Of a stretch of 11,188 nt of DNA, positions 1 through 6,249 are shown piece after piece. Positions within the stretch are counted from its first letter, which is position 1, and every line of letters starts with the position of its first letter. Position numbers and translations under genes: made by a program. Origin of the DNA: an archaeon (lineage in GTDB: Archaea; Iainarchaeota; Iainarchaeia; Iainarchaeales; Iainarchaeaceae); the NCBI GenBank assembly GCA_005239615.1, contig SBBR01000016.1:1-11188 (forward strand). Reading direction: 5' to 3'. Below the pieces are notes generated by a model that saw nothing but the letters and a program-made list of their open reading frames with translations, made no database searches and had not been told where the DNA came from.

Positions 1-1
1 C

Positions 2-1444
2 CAGATAGACGGGCAAGCCGCGCCTATAATTGACGCGCTAAAGGCAAACTGGATGCTCATTGTTTCCGCGGTTGTCGTCCTCGGCGTCGCGTATTTCGCC
101 TACGACTTCTTCATCGGCAGCTACAGGGAAGTGAGTGTGGAAGTTATCGACACCGAGGGCAAGGCGCTGCAGGCAAGCGTCAAGGTCACTAGCGAGAGCG
201 GAAATGAAGCGGCAAGCGTCAGTTCCGGCCAAAAGGCGAGGCTCAAAGTAGGCAGCTACACCCTCAGCGCGGCTGCAGCCGGCTACAAGGCAACGGCTGG
301 TGTACCTCTTTCCGTGACCGAGAACTCAACAACGAGGGTCGAGCTCGAGGCCGACAAGGAAATTTCTCTGGATGGGGAATTCCCAGCAATACTCATAACC
401 GGCGAGAGGAAGGACTTCGAGCTTGCCATCACGAATAATGGCTCCACAACAGAGAGGATTGAGCTGCTCCTTGAGGGAGAGGCGGCGAAGGACGCAAAGC
501 TTGAGTATAGCGCCCCCCTTGAAATCCCACCCGGGCAAAGCACCGTGCCCGTCACTCTAGTGGTTTCTGAGAGGGCATCAGCTGGAAAAGGTGGGAGCGA
601 GAAGGCCGGCGCTATCAGGGTGAAGGGCCTGAAAGGCAACGCGAAGGTGACTGGCACTTACAGGCTCATACAGTTCGACGCCTCAAAGTTCACTATAGCG
701 ATTGACGGCGACAAGGCGAACGCGGACTTCGGCAAGGTGAAGCCTGCCGAGATAAAGGCGAAGAGGATAACCTTCGACAACAGAAACGACTTCGATGTAG
801 AGGCAATCACTGTCGAGAAGGGTATTACTACTAACGGCTTCGAAAAGGGGTATAAGATTGAGGACTGGTTCACGCTCAACCCGAAAGGTGCGGTTGACGT
901 GAAGGCACAGGAAAGGGGCAAGCATGTGCAGCTTCAGCTCTCGGTGCCGCGCGACGTCGAGTTCCCTGAGGGAAGCGCCTCGGTCAAGGTAAACGGCACA
1001 ATCACCTTCAGCACGAGCTTCTTCACCAAGGAGTTCACTTTCACCTTCGATGTCCAGAAGCCGGAGATAAAGCTTGATGCCGAAATTGAAGCAAGCCCAA
1101 GGGTCAGGAGGAAGGACAACGCGTGGGAAGCCATCAACAGCACCATGAAGGTGATAAACAAGAGCAACGTGAGGCTCATGGATGTGAGGATGCAGGTCAA
1201 CTGCAACAATCCAACAGGGGAGTCATGGCTAACATTCCTCAACACGGAAACAAACGAGTTCAGGACATCTCTTACCATAGACGCGCTGGCAGGGGGGGAG
1301 CAGAAGGCAGTTGCCTACAGGATACAGGTACCCGGTACGACAAAGCCGAAAGACACCACTGTCTGCCCGCTGAAGCTTAGGTATGATGATCCCAACGGCC
1401 CGAGCCAGACTATAGAGAAGATAGTCACGATACGTGCAGAGTGA
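2..1444 (+). CDS. Membrane-anchored extracellular protein with PEGA/carboxypeptidase-regulatory-like domain (5' partial)
   Basis: The frame is already open at the left edge: 17 codons (QIDGQAAPIIDALKANW) precede the first ATG at 53, so the gene probably starts outside the window, although ATG 53 cannot be excluded. A single hydrophobic segment follows directly (LIVSAVVVLGVAYFAYDFF). Next comes a beta-rich domain of about 75 residues with the pattern V-x-V-x-D-x-x-G-K-x-L-x-A-x-V and a closing G-S-Y-T-L-S-A-x-A-x-G-Y, typical of PEGA or carboxypeptidase-regulatory-like folds. The remaining ~350 residues look like several Ig-like beta sandwiches (repeated patterns such as ITNNGSTTERIEL and FDNRNDFDVEAI, as in CARDB/NEW3-type domains). 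I infer a surface protein tethered by one membrane helix with most of its mass outside the cell. No catalytic motif is visible. The specific role is unknown. Confidence 0.75.
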   Translation, partial: QIDGQAAPIIDALKANWMLIVSAVVVLGVAYFAYDFFIGSYREVSVEVIDTEGKALQASVKVTSESGNEAASVSSGQKARLKVGSYTLSAAAAGYKATAGVPLSVTENSTTRVELEADKEISLDGEFPAILITGERKDFELAITNNGSTTERIELLLEGEAAKDAKLEYSAPLEIPPGQSTVPVTLVVSERASAGKGGSEKAGAIRVKGLKGNAKVTGTYRLIQFDASKFTIAIDGDKANADFGKVKPAEIKAKRITFDNRNDFDVEAITVEKGITTNGFEKGYKIEDWFTLNPKGAVDVKAQERGKHVQLQLSVPRDVEFPEGSASVKVNGTITFSTSFFTKEFTFTFDVQKPEIKLDAEIEASPRVRRKDNAWEAINSTMKVINKSNVRLMDVRMQVNCNNPTGESWLTFLNTETNEFRTSLTIDALAGGEQKAVAYRIQVPGTTKPKDTTVCPLKLRYDDPNGPSQTIEKIVTIRAE

Positions 1445-1770
1445 AGGAACAACGAAGTCCATGGGGCGCGGGCTTAACGAACAGAGGCTCGTATGCGGAA
1501 GAGCGCGAAACCAAAGAGCGACTGGAAAACCTGCAGCCGCGGGCACAAATACCGCGGAACGAAAGGCTGCTCGGTGTGCTGGAGAGGGAATTCTGCAGAA
1601 TAAATCAATACGAGCTCACCGCCCAAGTCCCTGTCCTCAGCGTTTCAAGATATGATTCTTTCCCATTTGCGCGTATGAGGCAGTCAACGCGTAGGAGCAC
1701 CTCAGGAGGGCAGAGGCGAAGATACTCAACCAGAGGCTGGTGATTTGAACCGCGGCTAAGAACTTTTGAA
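1445..1770 (+). ncRNA. Candidate structured RNA, possibly a divergent RNase P RNA
   Basis: No convincing protein is encoded in these ~325 nt, yet the sequence is GC-rich with unpaired-looking purine stretches, as in structured RNA. In order along the plus strand I see: GAAGTCC (1454-1460; RNase P CR-I is GAGGAAAGTCC), AACAGAGG (1480-1487), GCGGAAGAGCGCGAAACC (1495-1512; E. coli CR-II region GCGGTAAGAGCGCACC), CACAAATACCG (1544-1554; cf. CCAAATAGG), AAAGGCTGCTCGG (1562-1574; CR-IV is GTAGGCTGCTTGAG), AGAATAAATCAA (1597-1608; cf. AGATNAATGA) and GAACCGCGGCTAAG (1747-1760; CR-V is GAACCCGGCTTA). The order is right, but each match is imperfect, the last spacing is about 130 nt too long and no clear P1-P3 stem precedes CR-I. 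Perfect self-complementarity exists at 1487-1494 with 1608-1615, and at 1537-1542 with 1552-1557. An Infernal scan with the archaeal RNase P models would decide. Confidence 0.38.
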
Positions 1771-1773
1771 AAT

Positions 1774-2141
1774 TCACGCATTTGCCACAAGCGGGCTATT
1801 GTACCCTATGTCCTGAAGAGTCAAATAGTTTTCCACCGGCTTGAGTTTCTGCCCAAACTTGCACACAAAGGTCACAAACAGCAAGCCGTTTTCGCGCTTG
1901 GTATACAAGTCACACCCCGTAAGGCTGGCTAAGTCCCCTTCAGAAATGTCGGCTTTGGAAATGCCTGTCAGGAATTTCGACGCGCCCAAAATCTCTAGGC
2001 CAACTACATCATTTCCAGAAAAGGAAATGTGAACATTCCTCCCATATTCTATGCTACCGCGTGATTTTTTGAGGAATCGTAAATGAAGAGGATGTCGTTC
2101 TCCGCATCGAAATTGAACCTGATTTTTTTACCTTTTGACAT
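1774..2141 (-). pseudogene. DUF2283 family protein, single-base frameshift
   Basis: Read from ATG 2141, the frame gives MSKGKKIRFNFDAENDILFI and stops soon after a run of six A (plus-strand T 2065-2070). Adding one A to that run joins it to a second open frame (SRGSIEYGRNVHISFS, then NDVVGLEILGASKFL) ending at TGA 1774. The composite has the DUF2283 pattern: D-x-E-x-D-x-L-x-I-x, then a strand ending in V-G-L-E-I-L-x-A-S. Its ~122 codons exceed the usual 60-80 because of a C-terminal extension. DUF2283 proteins are small and often sit next to DUF4258-type or other toxin-like genes; this start overlaps the upstream minus-strand gene by 14 nt. The break may be a true mutation, programmed slippage on the A-run or a sequencing/assembly error. 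Family assignment is good; intactness is doubtful. Confidence 0.65.
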
Positions 2142-2313
2142 GCTTACCAGCCTTCCTTTGCCACCTTATTCTTATTTTGACCCCTGTAATGATTTTAATT
2201 GTTCTTTCTGAATCATCAATTTCGACATAATACTTGTGACCTGTCGTATTGCTTAGCCTGAACCACAATTTAAGCTTTTTCCTAGAATCGCTCCAGAAGT
2301 CTATTTCAGCCAT
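2128..2313 (-). CDS. Small DUF4258-like protein, possible toxin component
   Basis: This is an intact 61-codon frame. It starts at ATG 2313, which shares one base with the upstream frame's stop (TAATG), and ends 14 nt inside the DUF2283 gene, so the three frames look translationally coupled. The second half (KYYVEIDDSERTIKIITGVK, then IRIRW) resembles the C-terminal beta hairpin of DUF4258 proteins, which are RelE/BrnT-like small proteins often paired with DUF2283. The usual N-terminal H-A-x-x-R-x-x-x-R helix is absent, so this would be a short or truncated member. The product is basic (several K/R clusters and a KAGKHVKR tail), consistent with RNA binding. Toxin function is inference from family and neighbourhood only. 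Confidence 0.5.
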   Translation of the reverse strand: MAEIDFWSDSRKKLKLWFRLSNTTGHKYYVEIDDSERTIKIITGVKIRIRWQRKAGKHVKR

Positions 2314-2561
2314 TATGAAAGCTTTGGCAGGAGTCGAATCGTGTCCGCTATCTGTTCAAACGGCTGCTTGAACTGCTTAAAATGCAATGTCTTGACAATG
2401 CGGTAATCGTTGCAGGATTCTAGTTTCTTCAGAATATCACTCTGGTGCATCCAATCAAAACTCCGCACGAAAAAGGTATTGTTGCCCCATTAAAAATCTG
2501 CCGAGACCTCAGTGCCGGTGCAACCAAAAAAGGCGCGTAGGTCTGAAATAAGTTCAATCAA
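2313..2561 (-). pseudogene. Unrecognised small reading frame with internal stop, first of the minus-strand cluster
   Basis: From TTG 2561 a frame reads LIELISDLRAFFGCTGTEVS, then ADF, and hits TAA at 2492-2490. The same frame continues in protein-like sequence (WGNNTFFVRSFDWMHQSDIL, then a helical K-rich region ending QIADTIRLLPKLS) to TAA 2315-2313. A shorter intact product could start at GTG 2468 (51 aa) or ATG 2450. The continuous protein-like character on both sides of the TAA suggests one gene with a nonsense mutation, but two unrelated short frames are possible. The start lies about 60 nt downstream of the tRNA-Thr 3' end, inside the hairpin at 2562-2589 or next to it. I do not recognise a family. 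Confidence 0.35.
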
Positions 2562-2589
2562 CCGAAGTTATAGTACTGTATAACTTTGG
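2562..2589. repeat. Inverted repeat, 11-bp stem with 6-nt loop
   Basis: CCGAAGTTATA (2562-2572) is complementary to TATAACTTTGG (2579-2589), with one G:U and a GTACTG loop. It lies 34 nt downstream of the tRNA-Thr 3' end in the tRNA's direction. It could be a transcription stop or processing hairpin for the tRNA, or a remnant of a mobile element boundary. Confidence 0.6.
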
Positions 2590-2622
2590 CTGATTCTGGC
2601 ATTTTGGTCTCAGGAGTAAAAT

Positions 2623-2712
2623 AGCCACCGATGGGATTCGAACCCACAACCTGCCGCTGGTCCGGAAAACTCTCCATACGAAGCGGCCGCACCGCCGTTG
2701 TGCTACGGTGGC
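2623..2712 (-). tRNA. tRNA-Thr(CGU) with 18-nt intron
   Basis: On the minus strand the acceptor stem GCCACCG pairs with CGGTGGC. The D stem is GCAC/GTGC with a GG-containing loop, the anticodon stem is GCCGC/GCGGC, the T arm is GTGGG-TTCGAAT-CCCAT and the variable loop has 5 nt. The anticodon loop holds 25 nt; removing 18 nt after position 37 leaves TTCGTAA with anticodon CGT (plus 2678-2680), for threonine ACG codons. The mature length is 72 nt. No CCA is encoded. The discriminator base is U73, which is common in archaeal tRNA-Thr. The tRNA itself is secure; its identity depends on placing the intron at the usual 37/38 site. Confidence 0.92.
2659..2676 (-). other. tRNA-Thr intron at position 37/38
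   Basis: This 18-nt insert interrupts the anticodon loop at the canonical archaeal site. It can form a short internal helix (TGGA with TCCG, one U:G pair), as expected for a bulge-helix-bulge substrate of the tRNA splicing endonuclease. Exact exon boundaries are inferred. Confidence 0.7.
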
Positions 2713-2753
2713 ATAAAAAGCCAGAAAGCCTAACAGAAGGTGCTGGACAGCCA

Positions 2754-2762
2754 TTTTAATTC
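2754..2762 (+). promoter_or_regulatory. TATA-like box of glyS
   Basis: ATTTTAATT is centred about 26-27 nt upstream of ATG 2785, the spacing expected for a leaderless archaeal mRNA. This supports ATG 2785 over GTG 2740 as the glyS start. The same box, read on the minus strand (AATTAAAAT), lies about 46 nt upstream of the tRNA-Thr and may also serve that gene. Confidence 0.6.
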
Positions 2763-2784
2763 TTTTGCCTACGAGATTCTTTCC

Positions 2785-4272
2785 ATGGCGCCCAAACCAG
2801 AATTTGCCGACAGGCTCACGGCCTACCTCAGGGAAAAGGGCTTTGTGTACGGCCCAGAACCGGAGATATACGGTGGGGTCTCGGGCTTTTACAGCTACGG
2901 CCCACTCGGCAAGAGGCTCAAGAACAACTTGGAGGAAATAATCAGGAAGCACTTCAACACGCAGGGCTTCTATGAGGTCGAGTTCCCGATAGTGACCCCG
3001 GCGATTGTGTGGAAGGCATCGGGCCATCTTGAAGGCTTCAATGACCCACTCATACTCACCGAGGACGGCAAGGAATCCTACAGGGCGGACAAGCTCATCG
3101 AGGAAATGGCGGGAATACAAGCAGACCACATGAAGGACGAAGAACTGCTCAAGACACTTCGAGAAAAGAACATCAAGAGCCCGACCGGGAAAAAACTTGC
3201 GATGAAAATCGAGAGGCACAGCCTCATGATGCGCACAAGCATAGGACGGGACACTGAGGCATACAACAGACCTGAGACCGCGACCACAACCTATCTTCCA
3301 TTCAAAAATTACATGAAGTTCTTCCGCGATACATTGCCGTTTGGGGTTTTCCAGATTGGCAAGGCGTTCCGAAACGAAATCTCACCGAGGCAGCACCTCC
3401 TGCGTTGTAGGGAGTTCACGCAGGCTGAGAGCCAGACAATCCTTTTCCCGGAGATGAAGCAGAAATGGGAAAAATTCGAGGAAGCGAAGAGCGACATGAT
3501 GCCGCTCTGGACCGAGGAGATGCAGAAGAGCGGGAAGGAGCCGAAGGAAACCTCGCTGCAGGAAGCGATTGAAAAGAAAATACTGAAGAATAGGGCGTAT
3601 GCGTGGCACCTGAACGTCGCACTGAGGATGGTCCTCGACTTCGGCATCCCGAGGAAGAACATAAGGCTCAGGCAGCACCACTCTGATGAAAAGGCGTTCT
3701 ACTCCGACGACACGTGGGACATCGAGGTGCAACTGAGGAGCTTTGGCTGGGCTGAGGTATGCGGCATAAGCGACCGCACGAACTATGATTTGCAGCAGCA
3801 CGCGAAGTTCAGCAAGCAGAAGCTCGTTTCCCGCACCTTGGAGGGCAAGGATGAGGTGCCGCACGTTATAGAGATTGCATTCGGCGTGGACAGGCCGTTC
3901 TTCGCCCTACTTGATTTGGCGTATGACGAGCGGGAGGAGGATGAGCAGCGCACCCTCCTGAGGCTCCCGCCCCACACCGCCCCAATCCAGGTCGGCGTCT
4001 TCCCCTTGGTCAAAAAAGATGGCCTGGCGCAGAAGGCGGAGGAGATATACGGGGCGCTCGCGAAAAGGTTTTTGTGCGTGTATGACGAGAGCGGCAGTAT
4101 AGGTCGGAGGTACAGCAGGCTCGATGCTGCCGGTACTCCATTCTGCATCACGGTTGATTATGACACCATGAAGGACGATACAGTAACGGTGCGCGAGCGC
4201 GACTCAATGAAGCAGGAGCGCAGGAAGGTTTCCGAGCTTGAGGCGTTTTTGGGGGCGAAGCTGGATGGATAA
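2785..4272 (+). CDS. glyS: Glycine--tRNA ligase (class II, alpha2 archaeal/eukaryotic type)
   Basis: The enzyme charges tRNA-Gly with glycine using ATP in the cytoplasm. The N-terminus (FVYGPEPEIYGGVSGFYSYG, then PLGKRLKNNL) is the diagnostic GlyRS opening. Motif 2 lies near residues 195-215 (FRNEISPRQHLLRCREFTQA), motif 3 near 365-375 (FGVDRPFFALL), and a C-terminal anticodon-binding domain starts near 400 (APIQVGVFPLV) and runs to the end. I chose ATG 2785 (495 aa) because a TATA-like box sits 26-27 nt before it; GTG 2740 would add 15 residues that do not resemble the family. At 495 aa the protein is shorter than many archaeal GlyRS (about 550-600), with a trimmed central insertion. Its 3' end overlaps nop5 by 8 nt, so the two are probably co-transcribed. 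Confidence in the family is very high. Confidence 0.96.
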   Translation: MAPKPEFADRLTAYLREKGFVYGPEPEIYGGVSGFYSYGPLGKRLKNNLEEIIRKHFNTQGFYEVEFPIVTPAIVWKASGHLEGFNDPLILTEDGKESYRADKLIEEMAGIQADHMKDEELLKTLREKNIKSPTGKKLAMKIERHSLMMRTSIGRDTEAYNRPETATTTYLPFKNYMKFFRDTLPFGVFQIGKAFRNEISPRQHLLRCREFTQAESQTILFPEMKQKWEKFEEAKSDMMPLWTEEMQKSGKEPKETSLQEAIEKKILKNRAYAWHLNVALRMVLDFGIPRKNIRLRQHHSDEKAFYSDDTWDIEVQLRSFGWAEVCGISDRTNYDLQQHAKFSKQKLVSRTLEGKDEVPHVIEIAFGVDRPFFALLDLAYDEREEDEQRTLLRLPPHTAPIQVGVFPLVKKDGLAQKAEEIYGALAKRFLCVYDESGSIGRRYSRLDAAGTPFCITVDYDTMKDDTVTVRERDSMKQERRKVSELEAFLGAKLDG

Positions 4273-5698
4273 GGTCGATGAGATGCGAAGGAAGCTCATT
4301 TCCGCCGCGAAGAGGAAGGTGCAAGAGAAGTACGAGGACAGGGACGTGCACATAATAAAGTCAGTGAACCTCCTCGAGGACCTCGATTCTGTCGCAAACC
4401 TCCTCACTGAGCAGCTGCGCGAATGGTATTCCGTGCACTTCCCGGAACTGAACGAGATGGTGCCCGACCAGAAGGTTTACCTCTCGCTCTGCCATTACCT
4501 TGGCGGCCGACAAAACTTCACCGCGGAAAAAGTCCTCGAGCGCCTCGCGAACAATGATGACAGGGAAACTGCAGGGAAAATTGTTGCAGCGTCCAGGGAC
4601 TCGATAGGGTCTGAAGTGTCACAGGAAGACCTTGATGAGATGCGCTCTGTTGCACTCAACTGCCTCAACATCATGGAGGAGCGCGAGGCAATTTCAAAGT
4701 ACATCGAGCAGGCGATGGAAAAGGAGTTGCCGAACTTCTCCGCAATCGCCGGGGCCACAATTGGCGCGAAAATCCTCGCGAAAATCGGGAGCAAGCAAAA
4801 GCTCGCGTTCGTTCCAGCATCCACGCTGCAGATTGTAGGCGCGGAGAAGGCGCTCTTCTTGCACATAAAGATGGGTGTCAAGGGCCCCAAGTACGGCTAC
4901 CTCTACCAGCACCAGCTCGTGAAGGCAGCATCATACGAGAACAAGGGGAGGATGGCGCGCTCGATAGCTTCAAAGCTCTCAATCGCCGCGAAGATGGACT
5001 ATTTCAGAAGCTCCGGAAATGCGTATGGAATGAAAAAGCAGCTCGAGCAGAGGGCAAAAGAGCTTGCGGGCAGAAAGCACAAGGAAAAGGCGGCAAAATC
5101 TGAAGAGCCCACAAAAGCTGAAGAGGCGATAGCGCCAAGAAAGGAATTTTTTGAAAGGCCAAGGCCGCAGTTTAGGGAGAAGCCACAATTTGGAGCTGAG
5201 CGCAGAGGAAATTTCCAGCAAAGGGGTCCGGGCAGCTTTCGAAACGAGCGGCCCAGCGGCTTTAGGCGCAACGATAGGCCTGACGGCGGATTACGGCACA
5301 ATGACAGGCCAACAGGTTTCAGGCCGCGCCAGGAGAGGGCTGCAGGGTTTGGCGCAGAGGGCAGCAACAAAAGAAGGTCATTTGGCGACAACCGCGGAAG
5401 GGACATAGGGCCGGGCGGCGCAAGGTCCCCATGGAAAGGCGGGAGGGGCCATGACCAAAGGCGCCCTTTTGGCGGCGAAGGCAATAGAAGCGGGAGGCTT
5501 GCGGGACGGCCATTCAGGGGCGGGGCGCAGAAGCGGGATTTCCACTCAACCGAGCGCAAGGCATTCGGGAATGACGGCCCCGTCAAAGGCGGGAGCTTCA
5601 GGCCTGAAGGGCGCCACGGCAGGGCGCACCTGAGCCGCGGCGGGAAATTCCACTCCAAAGGAAAGAACAAGGGCGACCCCGCGAGGAAGAGGTTCTGA
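4265..5698 (+). CDS. nop5: Nop5 (Nop56/58-type) box C/D RNP core protein with RG-rich C-terminal tail
   Basis: Nop5 bridges L7Ae-bound box C/D guide RNA and fibrillarin in archaeal 2'-O-methylation RNPs. Residues 1 to ~150 form a helical region corresponding to the Nop5 N-terminal and coiled-coil parts. The Nop domain spans ~155-265 (IAGATIGAKILAKIGSKQKL, ASTLQIVGAEKALFLH, GPKYGYLYQHQLV). From about residue 285 to 477 the protein turns into a basic, low-complexity tail rich in R, G, F, N and P, with loose repeats such as RPSGFRRNDRPDGG and RPTGFRPRQER, ending in K/R clusters. ATG 4265 is preferred over TTG 4238: it begins MDKVDEMRRKL, overlaps the glyS stop (ATGGATAA) and has a G-rich stretch just upstream. 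Archaeal Nop5 usually ends soon after the Nop domain with a short charged tail, so the long RG-like tail is unusual. Fibrillarin follows at 6797 after a divergent gene pair. Confidence 0.93.
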   Translation: MDKVDEMRRKLISAAKRKVQEKYEDRDVHIIKSVNLLEDLDSVANLLTEQLREWYSVHFPELNEMVPDQKVYLSLCHYLGGRQNFTAEKVLERLANNDDRETAGKIVAASRDSIGSEVSQEDLDEMRSVALNCLNIMEEREAISKYIEQAMEKELPNFSAIAGATIGAKILAKIGSKQKLAFVPASTLQIVGAEKALFLHIKMGVKGPKYGYLYQHQLVKAASYENKGRMARSIASKLSIAAKMDYFRSSGNAYGMKKQLEQRAKELAGRKHKEKAAKSEEPTKAEEAIAPRKEFFERPRPQFREKPQFGAERRGNFQQRGPGSFRNERPSGFRRNDRPDGGLRHNDRPTGFRPRQERAAGFGAEGSNKRRSFGDNRGRDIGPGGARSPWKGGRGHDQRRPFGGEGNRSGRLAGRPFRGGAQKRDFHSTERKAFGNDGPVKGGSFRPEGRHGRAHLSRGGKFHSKGKNKGDPARKRF

Positions 5699-5706
5699 AG
5701 GCCGAG

Positions 5707-6249
5707 TCAAACAAGCCCGAATTTTTCCTTCAGGTACGGCGTGAAGAACCTGCCGTTCTCTTCCCTGAACTTTTTATCAGCGCAGATTTTCCCGTGATAA
5801 TTCTTCCTGCATTTCTCCGACTTGCAGCGGCATTCAAAGCCATAATCGAAAAAATCGGCAATGTCATAATCCATTGTAAGTTCCTCACCTATTGATATGT
5901 CCCTCATTGTTATAAGCACCCAGTCATCGTTCACGTAAAGGTTCGGCTCGCAGGAGTGGTTGAGGAAAGTGGCCTCGTTTGCCGGGCCAAGCTCGAAATC
6001 GTCCCCGAACTGGAACCCATACTTTGGACACTTCACTTTTGCCTTGCTAATGCGGTAGAGGACGCCATACAACGGAATCGCCACAGCGCCTTTCTTTATT
6101 GGCTCTTGTGCAAAGACCCCGAAGCCATCAAATTCAGAACCCCTGATGGAAAGCTTTGGGAAATGATGGTCGAAAAGGTGCCCGAACTTCAGCGTGTGGG
6201 AGGCACATTTAACCCTAAGCAACTGCTCATTTGCTTGCAATACAACCAC
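5707..6249 (-). CDS. SET-domain protein (putative protein-lysine methyltransferase)
   Basis: SET proteins transfer a methyl group from S-adenosylmethionine to lysine side chains. The 180-aa product contains all the main SET elements: the opening strand with GxG (SEFDGFGVFAQEPIKKG, residues 38-54), the SAM/pseudoknot motif NHSCEPN (97-103), EELTMDY (122-128) and a post-SET-like cysteine cluster (C140, C142, C147) after a phenylalanine-rich linker. The catalytic tyrosine in DY is present. GTG 6249 is the farthest start; an AATATATTA box about 23 nt upstream (6268-6276) supports a leaderless message. Upstream of residue 33 no SET homology is visible, so a shorter start is possible. It converges on nop5 with an 8-nt gap and diverges from the Lrp gene. 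The substrate is unknown; chromatin proteins or the neighbouring lysine-rich Nop5 are guesses. Confidence 0.88.
   Translation of the reverse strand: MVVLQANEQLLRVKCASHTLKFGHLFDHHFPKLSIRGSEFDGFGVFAQEPIKKGAVAIPLYGVLYRISKAKVKCPKYGFQFGDDFELGPANEATFLNHSCEPNLYVNDDWVLITMRDISIGEELTMDYDIADFFDYGFECRCKSEKCRKNYHGKICADKKFREENGRFFTPYLKEKFGLV
6207..6212 (+). promoter_or_regulatory. Possible TATA box of the Lrp-type gene
   Basis: ATTTAA is centred about 22 nt before TTG 6231, slightly closer than the ideal 26. It lies within the 5' coding part of the divergent SET gene. There is no other in-frame ATG, GTG or TTG near the HTH, and an in-frame stop at 6216-6218 blocks longer starts. Confidence 0.35.

Noticed and set aside
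1487..1615. Circularly permuted RNase P RNA, suggested by 8-nt complementarity between 1487-1494 and 1608-1615
   Set aside because: A perfect 8-mer match is expected by chance in an RNA of this size, and the linear order of conserved-region matches fits better without permutation.
1441..1743. 100-codon plus-strand frame after the surface-protein gene
   Set aside because: Its composition is not protein-like, three overlapping frames are open equally, and RNA-like motifs explain the sequence better.
1738..1755. tRNA T-arm-like sequence GGTGATTTGAACC on the minus strand
   Set aside because: The flanking bases cannot form a T stem, and no acceptor, D or anticodon stems are present.
1445..1770. 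SRP (7S) RNA as an identity for the structured region
   Set aside because: The conserved S-domain GGAAGG...AGCAGC segment and the archaeal Alu-domain motif are absent.
2554..3219. 221-codon open frame on the minus strand across tRNA-Thr and the glyS 5' end
   Set aside because: It runs antisense to conserved GlyRS sequence and through the tRNA gene; its protein has no recognisable motif.
4999..5670. 223-codon open frame antisense to the Nop5 tail
   Set aside because: It is proline/leucine/serine-rich only because it is the complement of Arg/Gly/Ala codons in the tail; the plus frame is contiguous with the Nop domain.
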